Below, piece by piece: positions 53,622-60,918 of a DNA stretch of 64,000 nucleotides. Each line of letters begins with the position of its first letter. Position 1 is the stretch's first letter. Location: positions 1 through 64,000 of the forward strand of contig CAMHUC010000005.1 of assembly GCA_946188155.1 (NCBI GenBank), in the 5' to 3' direction. Under the pieces are notes generated by a model. It was not told the DNA's origin, ran no database searches, and worked only from the letters and a program-made list of their open reading frames with translations. The translations under genes were made by a program, and so were the position numbers. This DNA is from an uncultured bacterium (GTDB taxonomy: Bacteria > Bacteroidota > Bacteroidia > Bacteroidales > Bacteroidaceae).

Positions 53622-53626
53622 GCCGC

Positions 53627-53730
53627 TCTTGCCACTATTGCCACTACTGATGCCACTATTGCCACTGTTGATGCCACCGTGCAACCGCCTGACAGTCAGG
53701 CACATTTGCAACAGTGGCATTAGTGGCATC
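53627..53730. repeat. Right TTGCCACT repeat block with CTGACAGTCAG palindrome
   Basis: CTCTTGCCACTATTGCCACT and further units, the palindrome GCCTGACAGTCAGGC (53687-53701), then reversed units (GCAACAGTGGCATTAGTGGC). It is a direct repeat of the 51131-51222 block. 53731-53859 holds a C-rich stretch and nothing recognisable. Confidence 0.75.
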
Positions 53731-53859
53731 ACAAAAATTCACACCGGTGGCCGAAGCCACGTACCCCGCCCCCCCCCTGTTTCAATGACTCATTGCCGGG
53801 GGGCAAAGGTTATGCTTTTATTCGAAACCATCAAATCCTATACATACAATTTATCGGGC

Positions 53860-54303
53860 TTACCGCCATATCGGTTCCTTTCGCCAGTCTCCCGTGAATC
53901 CGTATTTGTAATAAGGTATGTTTGTATTGCTGTCAATCAGGGCAAGCAGTTTCACTTTTATCTGAAAGCGTCCAAATACCATAGTCCGCTACCTTTTGCC
54001 TGTGACAGATGGTTGATAATCTTAGCCCTCAGCGCCACCTCTATAATCTCAATGGCATCAAAGAGAATTAGACGTAGGCTGCGGTCAAAGTTATATCGGG
54101 CAATCACATCTTCGAAAGAAGCACCTTCCTTGAAAGCGTGTTCTGTGACCCCATCCCTCATATCCGTCCAATAGTATTTCAGACGGAAGTAACTGATGTG
54201 CGTTAGGCACTGCTTAGCAGCCTCTTCATTGCCGAACGCCATACCCTTTGAACGGAGCCAGGCGGATTTGTTCTTCTATCGTTCGTGGCTTCTGATTGCT
54301 CAT
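53860..54303 (-). pseudogene. Abi-family (Abi_2, AbiD/F-like) gene, frameshifted and internally deleted
   Basis: Three pieces of one Abi protein are visible. The start at 54303 reads MSNQKPRTIEEQIRL, then a one-base shift near 54255 moves to LRSKGMAFGNEEAAKQCLTHISYFRLKYYW and the conserved RYNFDRSLRLILFDAIEIIEVALR. A stop follows YLDAFR near 53956. In another frame, the family's C-terminal end (LLALIDSNTNIPYYKYGF...WRKEPIWR) runs to a stop at 53860. The middle of the protein (about 80-100 residues) is missing. Intact Abi_2 proteins abort phage infection; this copy is dead. A minus-strand box TATATTTG at 54416-54423 may have been its promoter. Confidence 0.8.
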
Positions 54304-54415
54304 TGCTGTCTATATAAAATAAGGTGACCCGCCAGCAGATCTACGGGATGCCGACGGGTTCTGTTATCGTTCGATTCGGACTGCCTTATCCGAGAATCTC
54401 TCTTAATTTCGGGTG

Positions 54416-54423
54416 CAAATATA
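54416..54423 (-). promoter_or_regulatory. -7 box TATATTTG upstream of the Abi remnant
   Basis: Minus-strand TAnnTTTG match 113 bases before the Abi start codon. Confidence 0.4.
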
Positions 54424-54497
54424 ATGCTTTTTCTCGAAAAATACAACATTTAGATAACTTTTTTATTAAGGCAGTGCTAAATATGGCATTTTTTTTA

Positions 54498-54505
54498 TAA
54501 TTTTG
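54498..54505 (+). promoter_or_regulatory. -7 box TAATTTTG of the structured leader and deiminase operon
   Basis: TAnnTTTG match about 310 bases before the deiminase ATG (54814). A transcript from here would carry the structured segment at 54541-54662. No good -33 element was seen. Confidence 0.45.
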
Positions 54506-54540
54506 CAGCGTTCTTTGGAACAAAAGACATATTCGGCTCT

Positions 54541-54662
54541 ACATTCCCCATCACCACCTCGGACAAAAAGAGCCAAACTACAACAAATGAGCGTCAGCGC
54601 ATAGTGCGCAGGCGTTTCGACGGTTGTAGTGGCTTGTGGTGAGCTGGGAATGCATGGGAATG
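54541..54662 (+). ncRNA. Candidate structured leader RNA
   Basis: A nested stem of about 25 pairs can be drawn: CATTCCC (54542-54548) with GGGAATG (54646-54652); TCACCAC (54551-54557) with GTGGTGA (54636-54642); GCC (54572-54574) with GGC (54631-54633); ACTACAAC (54577-54584) with GTTGTAGT (54623-54630). The apical loop contains GCGC-atagt-GCGC. A second GGGAATG at 54656-54662 offers an alternative partner for the first arm. It could be a cis-regulatory leader or a free small RNA; no known family was recognised. Confidence 0.5.
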
Positions 54663-54813
54663 TCCTGCGCATTTTGGTTGATAGAATTTAAAACATAAAG
54701 CAACATAGAAGTGTGAAGAAGTGGCAAATCATTAAATTCAACGAAGTAAAAACGATACTCCATATGTGACAACAAAAGATTTCAAGATTGACAGCTAATT
54801 AAACAGTATAATT

Positions 54814-55674
54814 ATGATTACCGACCAACTGACAAATACAATCTACTTTTCTCACATGCTTGAACAAGTGTGTCCTGATTTGTATCGTTCAATATCCGCC
54901 TTGAAAGAAAAAGGTTATCCAATAGAATTTTTCCAAGGTGCAAGAGATATTTGGGCGCGTGATTATATGCCGATACAGGTTGCTCTAAACAAGTTTGTGG
55001 CGTTCAAATATCTCCCAGACTATCTTCTAAATCCGAAGTATAGAGATTTACTAACAGAAAACGCTGCTGATATTGCTCGCAAAATTGTAGGCGATAAAGC
55101 CGAGGTGATAGACACAGATATAATTGTTGATGGCGGAAACGTAATCAAGTGCGATAATGCCGTTATCATGGTTGACAAAGTAATTCAGGCTAATCCTCAC
55201 TATTCTGCCAGCAAACTTCTTGCAGAATTGACTCGATTGTTCGGCTGCGAAGTTTTCCTCATACCTTGGGATGATGAAGAAGGCATATATGGTCATTCTG
55301 ATGGAGTCGTAAGATACTTGTCTGAAGGTAATCTTCTTTTTACAAAATATCCTGACCCCAAATATATGAAACAGTGTCAATCTATGTTGAAGACTCATTT
55401 CAACAAAATGCACAATTTCTGGATGCCTTCGGGTGGAGCCAAATGTCGTGAACGATTCCAATGGGCTTACATCAACTATATCCGCACAAAGGACTATATC
55501 TTCATGCCTGCACTATCCAAGAATGCGGATTGCATAGAAGACACGACGGTTCGCCGCCAGTTTGAACTTCGTTTCCCAGAGTACCCAAAGGAGAATATAA
55601 TCACTATATACGCACTTGAAGCTCTCAAACAAGAAGGAGGACTCCATTGCTGTTCTTGGAATATTCTCAAATAA
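54814..55674 (+). CDS. Agmatine deiminase / peptidyl-arginine deiminase family enzyme
   Basis: 286 residues of the guanidino-group-modifying superfamily (PF04371 type). Catalytic motifs are complete: the Asp of GARDIWARDYMPIQ, IIVDGGNVIKCDN, the His-x-Asp of YGHSDGVVRYL and the nucleophile Cys of GGLHCCSWNI near the C-terminus. It is shorter than agmatine deiminases (about 340-370) and has no signal peptide, so the substrate may differ from agmatine and from the secreted Porphyromonas enzyme. Visibly AT-rich compared with the core genes, as are the next two genes, which indicates transfer. First gene of the cargo operon. Confidence 0.87.
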   Translation: MITDQLTNTIYFSHMLEQVCPDLYRSISALKEKGYPIEFFQGARDIWARDYMPIQVALNKFVAFKYLPDYLLNPKYRDLLTENAADIARKIVGDKAEVIDTDIIVDGGNVIKCDNAVIMVDKVIQANPHYSASKLLAELTRLFGCEVFLIPWDDEEGIYGHSDGVVRYLSEGNLLFTKYPDPKYMKQCQSMLKTHFNKMHNFWMPSGGAKCRERFQWAYINYIRTKDYIFMPALSKNADCIEDTTVRRQFELRFPEYPKENIITIYALEALKQEGGLHCCSWNILK

Positions 55675-55685
55675 CATTACGATTA

Positions 55686-56294
55686 ATGAAACAGCATACA
55701 AGCCATAATATAATATGTTTAGAAGCGGAATGGGAATATAGCGAGCAAAACCCGAAAAACCACTTTAGCCTTAACACCTTGCCAATGCTTAATTGGTTAA
55801 AAGAGGCATACGATTGTGAGGTGATATATAGAAGATTTAGAACAAAGTATGACCTGAAGTTCTATCTTGACTACTTTCGTACTCATGCAAAAGGTGATGA
55901 TGAGGAGGAAAACTTCAACAAGTATGATATTATATATTTCGCCTGTCATGGTGAAAAGAAAAGCTTGTGGATTGAAGGACAATCGGTACCCCTCACTACT
56001 TTAAGAAAGTGGGCAAATGGCTTTTTCAAAAATAAGGTCATTCATTTTGGGTCTTGTAGAACAATGTCTAATAAAATCGACTCAAAACACTTCAAAAGAG
56101 AGTGCCAGGCCTTAATGGTGAGTGGTTATCAAAAATCTGTACCAGCGATGGATTCAAGCATAGCAGACATTGCGATAATGAACGATTTGCTTTCTCAGGA
56201 AGAAATTGAAGTCGAAAGATATACAGACAGAGATAGTAAGTTCTACCAGAAGTATGAATCGCTTTTAAACGACCTAGATTTCCATGCATGTTAA
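55686..56294 (+). CDS. Small CHAT/caspase-like protein (DUF6642-like)
   Basis: 202 residues from the ATG at 55686, 11 bases after the deiminase stop. IIYFACHGEKKSLWIEG and VIHFGSCRTMS place a His and a Cys as in the CHAT/caspase fold (strand-HG, then strand-xSC). ECQALMVSGYQKSVPAMDSSIADIAIM follows the Cys, like the family's later strands. No sensor, repeat or membrane domain is attached, so it may rely on a partner. Caspase-like proteases of this fold act in several bacterial defence systems; a defence role here is inference. AT-rich. Confidence 0.78.
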   Translation: MKQHTSHNIICLEAEWEYSEQNPKNHFSLNTLPMLNWLKEAYDCEVIYRRFRTKYDLKFYLDYFRTHAKGDDEEENFNKYDIIYFACHGEKKSLWIEGQSVPLTTLRKWANGFFKNKVIHFGSCRTMSNKIDSKHFKRECQALMVSGYQKSVPAMDSSIADIAIMNDLLSQEEIEVERYTDRDSKFYQKYESLLNDLDFHAC

Positions 56295-56319
56295 TTGTTG
56301 AACAAATAAACTTGTAAGT

Positions 56320-56787
56320 ATGAAAAGAATATTTATCTTATTGTTGGTGTGCGTTTTAAATGCTGCCACGTTCGCACAATCAGTAGATGAAGCTGTGTAT
56401 TGTACTGAAGTAACCTATGAAATAAAGAGCTATAAAGGCAACTCATATACCCCGCTCATGTATCTTTGTCAGGATACCAAGACAAAAGAGTATTATCATC
56501 TATCAAATTATGAAGATTACTCCGATTCCTGCCTTGTCTTCTACTTGGGCTCTCTTGATAATACAAAAGTCATATACAAGAAAATTAATGAGTATATAAT
56601 TAGCGGCGACTCCACTTTGAATGCAACAATAAGCGATGCAAAAAATAGGAATTTCAAGCTACTGGCGCCTCAGGAAGAAAAACGAATTGGTACATTTGTA
56701 ATAATACAAGAAGAGGGGGCTGATAAATGGGGCATTATATCAAAGAACCACATTCGCAATTTTACTAGAGTTTTTCCCGAAGACTGA
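56320..56787 (+). CDS. Small exported protein, unknown function
   Basis: 155 residues. MKRIFILLLVCVLNAATFAQS is a clear Sec signal with cleavage after FAQ. The mature part is beta-rich (VYCTEVTYEIKSYKG, KEYYHLSNYEDYSDSCLVFYLG, RIGTFVIIQEEGADKWGIIS) with no recognised domain. It lies 25 bases after the CHAT-like gene on the same strand. Export makes it an odd partner for two cytoplasmic enzymes; it may be an unrelated cargo gene. AT-rich like its neighbours. Confidence 0.75.
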   Translation: MKRIFILLLVCVLNAATFAQSVDEAVYCTEVTYEIKSYKGNSYTPLMYLCQDTKTKEYYHLSNYEDYSDSCLVFYLGSLDNTKVIYKKINEYIISGDSTLNATISDAKNRNFKLLAPQEEKRIGTFVIIQEEGADKWGIISKNHIRNFTRVFPED

Positions 56788-56847
56788 GATTCACTTTATC
56801 AATATTGACTTCAAAACAAGCGAATCCACTGCTTTTTAGCTGACAAG

Positions 56848-56895
56848 AAATCAAGGGGTCGGAGAATGTGATCATTTTCTCCGACCCCTTGATTT
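56848..56895. terminator. Perfect 19-bp REP-like hairpin after the cargo operon
   Basis: AAATCAAGGGGTCGGAGAA (56848-56866) pairs perfectly with 56877-56895, followed by TTAAG. The ends match those of the 23035-23092 hairpin. Confidence 0.75.
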
Positions 56896-56951
56896 TTAAG
56901 ACTGACTAAGGCATTATTCCTGCATAGAATAAGGAAAATATCACAAAAGAG

Positions 56952-57083
56952 ATGTATTATTTGTTGGAAAAGGAAAACGTCATTATAGTCTCAATCCGAA
57001 ACGATAGTTTTTGGAGGAGGAGTAGGGTAAGGTTTAGAATTAATTGTGCAGGATACAATGAAGCAAAAAGATATCTGAGATAG
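56952..57083 (+). CDS. Possible 43-residue protein
   Basis: An ATG frame encoding MYYLLEKENVIIVSIRNDSF, then an Arg-rich stretch WRRSRVRFRINCAGYNEAKRYLR. It ends nine bases before a good terminator, as a real small gene would, but no promoter or ribosome-binding signal was recognised. It could also be a remnant of a longer gene. Low confidence. Confidence 0.3.
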   Translation: MYYLLEKENVIIVSIRNDSFWRRSRVRFRINCAGYNEAKRYLR

Positions 57084-57091
57084 CTTGTAAA

Positions 57092-57139
57092 AATACGAAC
57101 AAGACTTGTATGATAAAGAAAGTCTTGTTCGTATTCTTT
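57092..57139 (+). terminator. 16-bp hairpin with T-rich tail
   Basis: AATACGAACAAGACTT (57092-57107) pairs perfectly with AAGTCTTGTTCGTATT (57120-57135), followed by CTTTT. It lies between the cargo side and the convergent mobV remnant. Confidence 0.75.
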
Positions 57140-57206
57140 TGGACCGTTAAACTTAGATGTTTGCTCTTATATACTCAATATCGGTTGTAAAAGACATTAT
57201 TCTTAT

Positions 57207-58531
57207 CTAAATTCTGATGCCTCTTTTCAGCTCCTGTCCAAAGCCAAACTGTTCTCTAAACCATTGCATAATAGGCATCTGATTGATATGCAGGAACAGA
57301 TTACGCTTCTCGTCTCTAATCACTTGAGCTGAAACATTATTGGCAAGGGCATTTCGCCTGTACTCATTGGAGTGAAGCCAACCACTATATTTGATGGCGT
57401 GACCATGTATCAGTTTATCCGTCTGTTCTTCACTGAAACCACATTGCAGACATTCACGTTCCATATTTAGAAAATGCTTGAAACTTGGGAACCATCTGTA
57501 AGCCTTGTCTAAAATACGCTTCAAGTTGCTCACCTCGTGTTGGTGCTGCTCATTGGTGCGATTGAGTTCCCTTGCGTGGTTGTCCTTCATCTTCTGTATA
57601 TCGGCGTGGAGCCTTTCAATCTGCTCATTCAAATCTTCAACCTCCCTATGCAGTTGGGCATTCTCTTTCTCTAATCGACTTACCTTGTTACCGCCAAGAA
57701 GAGAATTCACTCCATTGAGTACACTGGTGGCAGTCTTCGTAGCGGAGTTCTTCAGTTCTTCCGTCTTAGCCTCTGCCTTGATGCGGGCAAGGTCTTTCTT
57801 TGCCTGTTCTGCCTCGGCTATCACCAGTCTTGCCTTTTCCTGTTCTTCCAGCAGTTGGGTGATGTTCGCCTGTAAGTCCTCGCCCTGTGCAATAAGGCTG
57901 CGGTAATACTCATGCGTGGATATGTGCTGCGCCTCCGAGCCTTTGATGCCTCTTTGTAGTCCGTATGCTGCCATCTGCTCAGCGTAGGTATCCTGATAGC
58001 GTATCAGGTTAGCACGGTTCATCACCTCGTCGGCACACAGACGGGGTGCAGGTGCTTTCGTCCTGTATCTCTTCTTGACGGTCTGCTCTTTCTTCTGTTT
58101 CTTGCGCTCCGTCTGCACGATGGGGACGATGGTAGCATGGATATGCGGTGTTTCCTCATCCATGTGCAGCACGGCTGATACCACATTGTCTGCTCCGTAG
58201 GTCTTACGAAGCCAGTCAAGGTTATCTTGGCACCATTCATCGAGCCTGCCCGTCTGCTCTATCTGCTCCATGTCGGCATGGGTGCCAGTGAGCACAATGC
58301 GGATGGCCTGTACCTGGTTCTTGCCTATCTTGCGTTTTAGCCCTGCCGTATCAAGGCGGTGCTGGATGGCTGCCGTTCGGTTACGGACACCCTCGGGAAC
58401 TGGATAAGTTCTCGGTTGAGGTGCGTCCTTGTCGGGTCAGCATTCTTTGGCTGCATGGTTCTCTCGATGTGGGCAGACATGCCGCTGTCCGCTCCTTTTG
58501 CTTTCTCTAAGTGTAATACTGCGTATCCCAT
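57207..58531 (-). pseudogene. mobV: MobV-type relaxase gene with a single-base frameshift
   Basis: The N-terminal part from 58531 (MGYAVLHLEKAKGADSGMSA) runs to LNRELIQFP. At about 58392-58399 one base is missing, and the natural continuation (EGVRNRTAAIQHRLDTAG, KRKIGKNQVQAIRIVLTGTHADMEQ) is in the next frame and reads on to 57207. The catalytic segment DEETPHIHATIVPI (HxH) and the C-terminal coiled coil (about residues 200-330) are intact. An initiation at 58295 would lack the relaxase N-terminus. The total length equals 442 codons less one base. Either the gene is dead, or this is an assembly error in a short C/G run. Confidence 0.85.
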
Positions 58532-58646
58532 TCGCTTGTTTAGATTTATTCGTTTGACATTTCGTTTCGTTGGTCTCTTGTCTCTGTCTGTGTTCGGCTT
58601 ATGCTGACGGTCTTGGCAGGGTGTCCAAAGGGATGCAACACCTCGG

Positions 58647-58704
58647 CCTATTGGGGATTTTTAGCACTAACTTGTTTGTGCGGCTCGAAAAATCCCCTAA
58701 TAGG
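58647..58704. repeat. Inverted repeat upstream of mobV, possible oriT element
   Basis: CCTATTGGGGATTTTT (58647-58662) pairs with AAAAATCCCCTAATAGG (58688-58704) with one bulged base. It lies about 115 bases upstream of the relaxase start, the usual place for a MobV nick region. Confidence 0.5.
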
Positions 58705-58837
58705 CTACGGTATTTCCCGCCTCGTGGAAATATCCGTACCTGCGCCAGCATCAAGTCCGTCGTATATTGCAGAACAGTGTGCCTCGTCCTCTGTGAGACG
58801 ATGTTTCCTCTTTTTGACTGTAGGGAAGTTGCAATGG

Positions 58838-58928
58838 ACGGATGGACTAAAGGAGGGATAGACGTTGTGTGTTGGAGCGTTCCATCGTTCCAACACACTA
58901 TCTATCCTCCTAAAAGTCCGTCCTTATT
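58838..58928. repeat. Long imperfect inverted repeat, possible oriT or terminator
   Basis: An inner stem GTGTGTTGGAGCG / CGTTCCAACACAC (one mismatch) is enclosed by GGAGGGATAG / CTATCTATCCTCC and by GGACGGA..ACT / AGTCCGTCC. It separates mobV from the RhuM-like gene. 58532-58947 otherwise holds no gene. Confidence 0.5.
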
Positions 58929-58947
58929 CTCTCTGCCGCTATTGCTG

Positions 58948-59318
58948 CTAATTCCCTTTCCCTGTTGTTGCTGTCAGAATCACCTCAAATGGCTTGTAGT
59001 CACGGCTGATACGCTCCATCAATTCCCTGCGGACTGCCCTTGCCTGATAGGAATTAAGTCGGAAGGCAAGCAAAAGAACGACCTCCATATTATATACGGT
59101 GACATACAAGTTGTCTCTCTTCTTGATTGTCCGCTCTGCCTCATAGGACTTTATCAGTTCTTCTTTGTAGAGGGCTTTGATGGCATTCCTCAGTTTGGGA
59201 ATGAATACTCCGAACAAGTCCACCATCTCGGACTCGCTCATCCAAATCTCCCCACTTGGTATAGTCAGTTCTGTATACCCGCTTACTCACTCCACTTAAT
59301 GATGTTTCTTTCTTCCAT
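58948..59318 (-). pseudogene. RhuM-like small protein gene of the mobile element, frameshifted
   Basis: The ATG at 59318 reads MEERNIIKWSE and stops; one base further on, in the adjacent frame, VSGYTELTIPSGEIWMSESEMVDLFGVFIPKLRNAI continues to 58948. The joined protein has the GEIWxSxxEMxxLFGV start and VYNMEVVLLLAFRLNSYQARAVRREL end found in the N-terminal half of RhuM-like proteins. The ATG at 59241 would give a 97-residue product lacking the first strand. It lies four bases after the integrase stop. Function in mobilisation unknown. Confidence 0.65.
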
Positions 59319-59322
59319 GCGT

Positions 59323-60552
59323 CTATGCTCTTTTGTTGTTACTAAATGACAGGTTTAACTTATTACCCAACATGGTCAGGTCATTGTCTAACTTCTGCGT
59401 GGTGATGCGGGCATATATCTGGGTGGTAACGATGTTCGTATGTCCCAATACTCGACTTACACTCTCTATGGGCATGCCATTGGTTAAAGCCATGGTGGCA
59501 AATCCATGGCGAGCGCAGTGAGCCGAAATTGGCTTGTCAATGCCACACTCTTTCATTACTGGCTTCAACTTCTTGCATACGTTCCAGTAGTTGACTTCGC
59601 CGAAAACGGATTTGGGATTCTCCTTCGGAAAGTCACGGTAGCGATTGATAATCTGTAAGGGAACAGCCAGCAGTTTCACCTGATAGGGTACACCTGTCTT
59701 ATGACGCTTGCCGACAATCCATTTCTCACCATTCACCTCCACGATGTTGTCCGTTGTCAGTTCCTTCAAGTCCACAAACGAGAGAGCGGTGAAGTTCATG
59801 AACACGAAGAGGTCACGGACGAAGGCGAGACTGGCATCTTCAAACTCATGCGCCATTACCGTCTTCGGTTCCTCTTCTGTCAGAAAAGTACGCTCCTTGC
59901 ACTTGGGACTGATATGAAACTGAGCAAACACGTTGCGCTGTATCTTGCCGTTGTCATGGGCACGGCCTACGACTCCTTTCAAATGCATACATGTCAACCA
60001 GATGGTGGAACTGGCCAGACCTCGGTCATTGCTGAGATAGACGGCAAACTCCTTGATGAAATCTGGTGTCAGTTCCTGCATGGATATGTCATTGCGACGG
60101 AAATTCATCTGAAGGAAATCTGCCACATAGTTTCTCGACCTCACTTGCAGTTTGTATGTTCCCAAAGCCCTGTCCTTGCCTACGCCCCTTTTCAGACTGG
60201 CAATGTCCTTATCGAATGCGCCCAGCAGGGTTTCGTATTCACTGCCGAAACCTTGATAGGCATTGCGCACCATCTCAGCCGTGACGAATGCCTCACGGTC
60301 TGACAAGTGTTGGTAGTGCTTGATGATCTGTGCCTTGATGTTGTCAAGGTCACGGTTCAGGTCAAGTGCTTCCCTGCTTCTGCCCTTGGCACAGTTACCC
60401 TTCGCGTCCCACAACGATAATGGGATGCTCCGCTTGCAACTGAACTGGCTCTGTGTTCCGTTGATGGTGATTCTGCCCATCACTGGCACGATGCCGTTCT
60501 TTACCTTACTCTTGTTCGCATAGAACAATACCGAAAAAGTGCTTCTACTCAT
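59323..60552 (-). CDS. Tyrosine recombinase (IntDOT-like integrase)
   Basis: 409 residues: SAM-like/core-binding N-terminal half, catalytic C-terminal half. Box II reads SAHCARHGFATMAL (HxxR), then LGHTNIVTTQIYAR supplies the second His and the nucleophile Tyr. The first catalytic Arg, normally in TGLR, is replaced: TALSFVDLKEL has Ser, as known for IntDOT of CTnDOT. Reads intact from the ATG at 60552 and precedes the RhuM-like and mobV genes. It is the integration module of the element. Confidence 0.93.
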   Translation of the reverse strand: MSRSTFSVLFYANKSKVKNGIVPVMGRITINGTQSQFSCKRSIPLSLWDAKGNCAKGRSREALDLNRDLDNIKAQIIKHYQHLSDREAFVTAEMVRNAYQGFGSEYETLLGAFDKDIASLKRGVGKDRALGTYKLQVRSRNYVADFLQMNFRRNDISMQELTPDFIKEFAVYLSNDRGLASSTIWLTCMHLKGVVGRAHDNGKIQRNVFAQFHISPKCKERTFLTEEEPKTVMAHEFEDASLAFVRDLFVFMNFTALSFVDLKELTTDNIVEVNGEKWIVGKRHKTGVPYQVKLLAVPLQIINRYRDFPKENPKSVFGEVNYWNVCKKLKPVMKECGIDKPISAHCARHGFATMALTNGMPIESVSRVLGHTNIVTTQIYARITTQKLDNDLTMLGNKLNLSFSNNKRA

Positions 60553-60580
60553 CTTCTAATTCCTTTTAAAATTCGGGCTG

Positions 60581-60588
60581 CAAAAGTA
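60581..60588 (-). promoter_or_regulatory. Integrase -7 box TACTTTTG
   Basis: Minus-strand TAnnTTTG match 29 bases before the integrase ATG at 60552. Confidence 0.55.
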
Positions 60589-60680
60589 ATACCATTCTGG
60601 GAATAAATTGCTATGCAAATCACGGCAGATTTAGGAAAGAAAAACGCAGAATGTGAAAACGGTTCGAACTGCCGGGAAAT

Positions 60681-60784
60681 GCCTTGATTTGCACAGACCG
60701 TCAAGAAAGTTTAACTATCCGACATGAGGCAATCTGGGTTACGAATAAGAAACCTAATTCGTTCCGCAATCCGCCTTGATTTGC
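60681..60784. repeat. 12-bp direct repeat GCCTTGATTTGC, 92 bp apart
   Basis: Exact copies at 60681-60692 and 60773-60784, just outside the integrase gene. They could be arm-type integrase sites or chance. The 366-base gap between integrase and the AAA gene otherwise holds promoters only. Confidence 0.35.
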
Positions 60785-60891
60785 GTAGTGGCATCTTGCG
60801 GACTTTCCTCAATTTTCCTCTAAATGCCTTTATTTATGGGCTGAACTGCGTTAATCATCCAAAAATGCTTTCGTATGTCAGCATTATTTTG

Positions 60892-60899
60892 TATATTTG
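60892..60899 (+). promoter_or_regulatory. -7 box TATATTTG of the AAA/PD-(D/E)XK gene
   Basis: Perfect TAnnTTTG box 20 bases before the ATG at 60919. It lies inside any longer reading, which fixes the start. Confidence 0.65.
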
Positions 60900-60918
60900 C
60901 ACGCAAAATCGGAAAGCT

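Larger units (their letters stand above)
54541..60600. mobile_element. Integrated mobilisable element, ends not defined
   Basis: Integrase, RhuM-like gene and MobV relaxase at one end, with an AT-rich cargo (deiminase, CHAT-like, secreted protein) at the other, set in a GC-rich chromosome. This is the layout of Bacteroides mobilisable transposons that borrow the conjugation apparatus of another element. The right end should lie just beyond the integrase promoter; the left end is somewhere between 53740 and 54541. I found no tRNA gene or clear attachment repeat. Confidence 0.55.

Noticed and set aside
52577..53650. 357-codon open frame overlapping the VapE-like gene
   Set aside because: Same shadow effect; the VapE frame has Walker A and B motifs.
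53629..54174. 181-codon plus-strand open frame after the VapE gene
   Set aside because: It starts in the TTGCCACT repeat block and lies opposite the Abi remnant, whose conserved motifs are on the minus strand.
54541..54662. Retron-type msr-msd RNA
   Set aside because: The long stem invites the idea, but no reverse transcriptase gene is anywhere near.
54578..54775. 65-codon minus-strand open frame before the deiminase gene
   Set aside because: No recognisable features, and it overlaps the structured segment; likely chance in AT-rich DNA.
58359..59349. Plus-strand open frames opposite mobV and the RhuM-like gene
   Set aside because: Cys/Phe-rich shadows of the minus-strand mobilisation genes and of the inverted repeats; no domain or start signal.
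60640..60700. tRNA gene as integration target beside the integrase
   Set aside because: A GGTTCGAA stretch is present, but no cloverleaf or acceptor stem can be drawn.
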